Below are positions 62,299 to 64,000 of a stretch of DNA of 64,000 nt, piece after piece. The position numbers and the translations under genes are program-made. The DNA comes from Paludibacter sp. (GTDB lineage Bacteria; Bacteroidota; Bacteroidia; Bacteroidales; Paludibacteraceae): assembly GCA_010365115.1 (NCBI GenBank), contig JAAFGX010000011.1, positions 59,760 through 123,759 on the forward strand. The letters run 5' to 3'. The notes under the pieces are model-generated. The model was not told the DNA's origin, did no database searches, and saw only the letters and a program-made list of their open reading frames with translations. Positions within the stretch are counted from its first letter, which is position 1; each line of letters starts with the position of its first letter.

Positions 62299-63768
62299 AT
62301 GAACAAGGAGTTTAATCTTCGTTTAGTGTTGCGTATGATGGGTAGTTTAGCACTTGTTGAAAGCGTAATTTTGTTAGCTGTATGCCTTATTCCCATTATC
62401 TACGGGGAAAATGATACCTCCTATTTTTTTATTTCATCTATTATTAGCTTCACTTTTGCAAGCGGGGCATTATTTTTAGGACGTAATCCATCAGCCTTTA
62501 TTGGGAAACGCGAAGGATCGGTAATAGTTACTTTCACATGGATCATTTTTTCTCTGATTGGATTGTTACCATTCTGGTTAAGTGGCAGTATCCCTACGTT
62601 TACAAATGCCTTTTTCGAAACAATATCGGGTTTCACCACCACAGGAGCTTCTATCCTGAACAATATTGAAGAATTATCGCACGGAATGTTGTTTTGGCGG
62701 AGCATGACTCACTGGATTGGAGGTTTAGGAATTATTGTTATTTCATTAGCAATCTTACCCGTTTTCAGCACAAGCGGTACTCAACTTTTTGCAGCCGAAA
62801 CTTCGGGTCCTACCAAAGATAAAATACATCCTAAAATTAATGAGACTGCAAAGCGCTTGTTCTTGATTTATGTAATTCTTACAGCTACTGAAACTATATT
62901 GCTTCGATTTGGTGGTATGGGTTGGTTTGATGCTATTTGCCACTCGTTTGCCACCATTGCCACGGGTGGTTTCTCCACCAAACAAGCCAGCATTGCTTAC
63001 TGGGATTCTGCTTATATTCAATACATTATCATTATTTTCATGATACTTTCAGGAGTTAATTTCAGTCTTTATTATTTCGGATTTAAAAATAAATTCGTAA
63101 AAGTAAAAGAGAATGAAGAACTAAGGTATTATCTGATTTTACTTTTTATTTTTGCAATTATTGTAGCTTTATCTCTAATTGATTTCTCTAAAGTTCAAAG
63201 TTTTACTACTCTTGAACGGGCATGGCGGGATTCGCTTTTCACCGTTTCATCATTGATGACAACAACGGGCTTTTGTACAGCCGATTATATGAACTGGAAA
63301 CCACTAACATGGGTTATTTTACTAATCGTAATGCTCACCGGAGCATCGGCCGGATCGACCAGTGGAGGCATAAAAATGATACGGGTAGTCATTTCAGGAA
63401 AAGCATGTTATTACGAATTCAAACGCTTGATTCACCCGAATGCCGTAATTCCGGTTCGTTATAACGGACATTTGGTCCGCGAGGATGTATTGACGCGTGT
63501 TTTGGCTTTTACATTACTATATTTAGTTGTTGCCGGATTAGGGATTTTAGTATTGGCCATGTCAGGCATGGGTTTTTTGGAATCCACAGGAGGTATGATT
63601 ACCTGTTTGGGGGGCGTTGGCCCAGGTTTAGGCCTAGTTGGTCCTGCCGGAAACTTTGCTGACATTCCTGAATTCAGCAAATGGTTTTTGTCTTTAATGA
63701 TGCTTACCGGTCGTTTAGAACTATTTACAGTATTGTTGCTGTTCACTCCGGCTTTTTGGAAAAGATAA
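62299..63768 (+). CDS. trkH: Trk potassium transporter membrane subunit TrkH (second copy)
   Basis: A 489-residue paralogue of the preceding TrkH. The four filter regions are again present (FETISGFTTTGASIL, HSFATIATGGFSTKQAS, SSLMTTTGFCTADYM, GMITCLGGVGPGLGLVGPA). The ATG at 62299 aligns with the first copy (MNKEFNLRLV versus MNGEFNLKLI); an in-frame TTG four codons earlier is not needed. The filters of the last two repeats differ slightly from copy one, so affinity or ion choice may differ. Both probably share the single TrkA. Confidence 0.95.
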   Translation: MNKEFNLRLVLRMMGSLALVESVILLAVCLIPIIYGENDTSYFFISSIISFTFASGALFLGRNPSAFIGKREGSVIVTFTWIIFSLIGLLPFWLSGSIPTFTNAFFETISGFTTTGASILNNIEELSHGMLFWRSMTHWIGGLGIIVISLAILPVFSTSGTQLFAAETSGPTKDKIHPKINETAKRLFLIYVILTATETILLRFGGMGWFDAICHSFATIATGGFSTKQASIAYWDSAYIQYIIIIFMILSGVNFSLYYFGFKNKFVKVKENEELRYYLILLFIFAIIVALSLIDFSKVQSFTTLERAWRDSLFTVSSLMTTTGFCTADYMNWKPLTWVILLIVMLTGASAGSTSGGIKMIRVVISGKACYYEFKRLIHPNAVIPVRYNGHLVREDVLTRVLAFTLLYLVVAGLGILVLAMSGMGFLESTGGMITCLGGVGPGLGLVGPAGNFADIPEFSKWFLSLMMLTGRLELFTVLLLFTPAFWKR

Positions 63769-63793
63769 ATTTGAAATTTTGAAATTAATTTAG

Positions 63794-63828
63794 AACCCGT
63801 AGGATATTTTTCCTGCGGTTTTTTTTGG
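63794..63828 (+). terminator. Terminator after the second trkH
   Basis: AACCCG(t)AGGA pairs with TCCT(g)CGGTT, followed by T8. Confidence 0.85.
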
Positions 63829-63907
63829 TTACAAATACCCCAATACCTTTCACATTCTAACTTTTTTATTTCCTTTTATAAAACAATATTGATTATTAGA
63901 GTTTATA

Positions 63908-64000
63908 TAATACCAACTGTACATTTAAAATAGTCCAATCTATTTTAAATGTCTACTGTTGTTAATGCCGATTGCAAATTCCGCTTGCGGAAGGCTTTCA
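63908..64000. repeat. Interspersed repeat element, cut by the window end
   Basis: It starts TAATACCAACTG and contains an internal inverted repeat, ACATTTAAAATAG/CTATTTTAAATGT. It then has ATGCCGATTGCAAATTCCGC and TTGCGGAAGGC, the block shared with 6933-7155. It appears to be a second, diverged copy of that element. Confidence 0.6.

Overview
The window comes from a Bacteroidota chromosome, most likely an anaerobic or facultative member of the Bacteroidales. The reasons are a full sprA (type IX secretion translocon) next to ruvA, an M1 peptidase with a type IX sorting tail, the lineage-typical BT_3928-like/DUF1599 pair, the dxs-trkA-trkH block, an anaerobic sulfatase maturase, and promoters of the Bacteroidota type (TTTG, 19 bases, TAnnTTTG). 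DNA is AT-rich and coding density is high. I saw no rRNA, tRNA, CRISPR array or complete insertion sequence.

Layout. 1-9.7 kb is housekeeping: partial NfeD-type protease, ECF sigma factor, HPPK-like protein, nucleoside phosphorylase, hexapeptide acyltransferase, mnmE, GNAT, YciO/Sua5-like protein, tpiA, BT_3928-like protein, DUF1599 and RlpA. 9.8-25.6 kb is a sulfur-redox island. On the minus strand an operon runs DsrE2, TusA, MvhD-like, HdrA/QmoA-like with an inserted GltD module, QmoB-like, QmoC-like. Two Crp/Fnr regulators follow. On the plus strand a second operon runs TusA, YeeE/YedE transporter, rhodanese lipoprotein, double-rhodanese lipoprotein, porin, double rhodanese, rhodanese lipoprotein, DsrE. 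25.8-36.9 kb holds TcdA, DsbD, SprA and RuvA. 37-50.6 kb holds an exported superoxide dismutase, DCC protein, PBP1A, M49 peptidase, a hydrolase remnant, a methyltransferase-like protein, ProRS, anaerobic sulfatase maturase, a DnaJ-KTSC protein and the M1 peptidase. 50.6-57 kb is the branched-chain amino acid operon ilvDBNC with a leader-peptide attenuator. 57.2-63.8 kb is dxs, trkA and two tandem trkH genes.

How genes work together. The sulfur island reads as a relay. The porin and exported rhodaneses (six rhodanese domains in four proteins) would handle sulfane sulfur outside the inner membrane. The YeeE-type protein would import it. TusA, DsrE and DsrE2 would carry it as protein persulfide, and the Qmo/Hdr-like flavin and iron-sulfur complex would couple its redox chemistry to the quinone pool and possibly to NAD(P)H. 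No terminal sulfur enzyme (DsrAB, AprAB, Sat, SoeABC, HdrB) is present here, so direction and end product are unknown. A perfect TGTGAT-N4-ATCACA palindrome sits in the spacer of the first regulator's promoter, between it and the divergent qmo-like operon. A related FNR-type box sits in a candidate promoter of the tusA-yeeE operon.

The intergenic DNA carries several short repeat families. A C/G-rich palindrome family (core CCCCTAACCCC-TGAAGGGG) occurs about a dozen times and appears to have become the first codons of ilvD. A 14-bp tandem family (TTGGTTCTTGACTC) appears to have supplied the last codons of the HdrA/QmoA-like gene.
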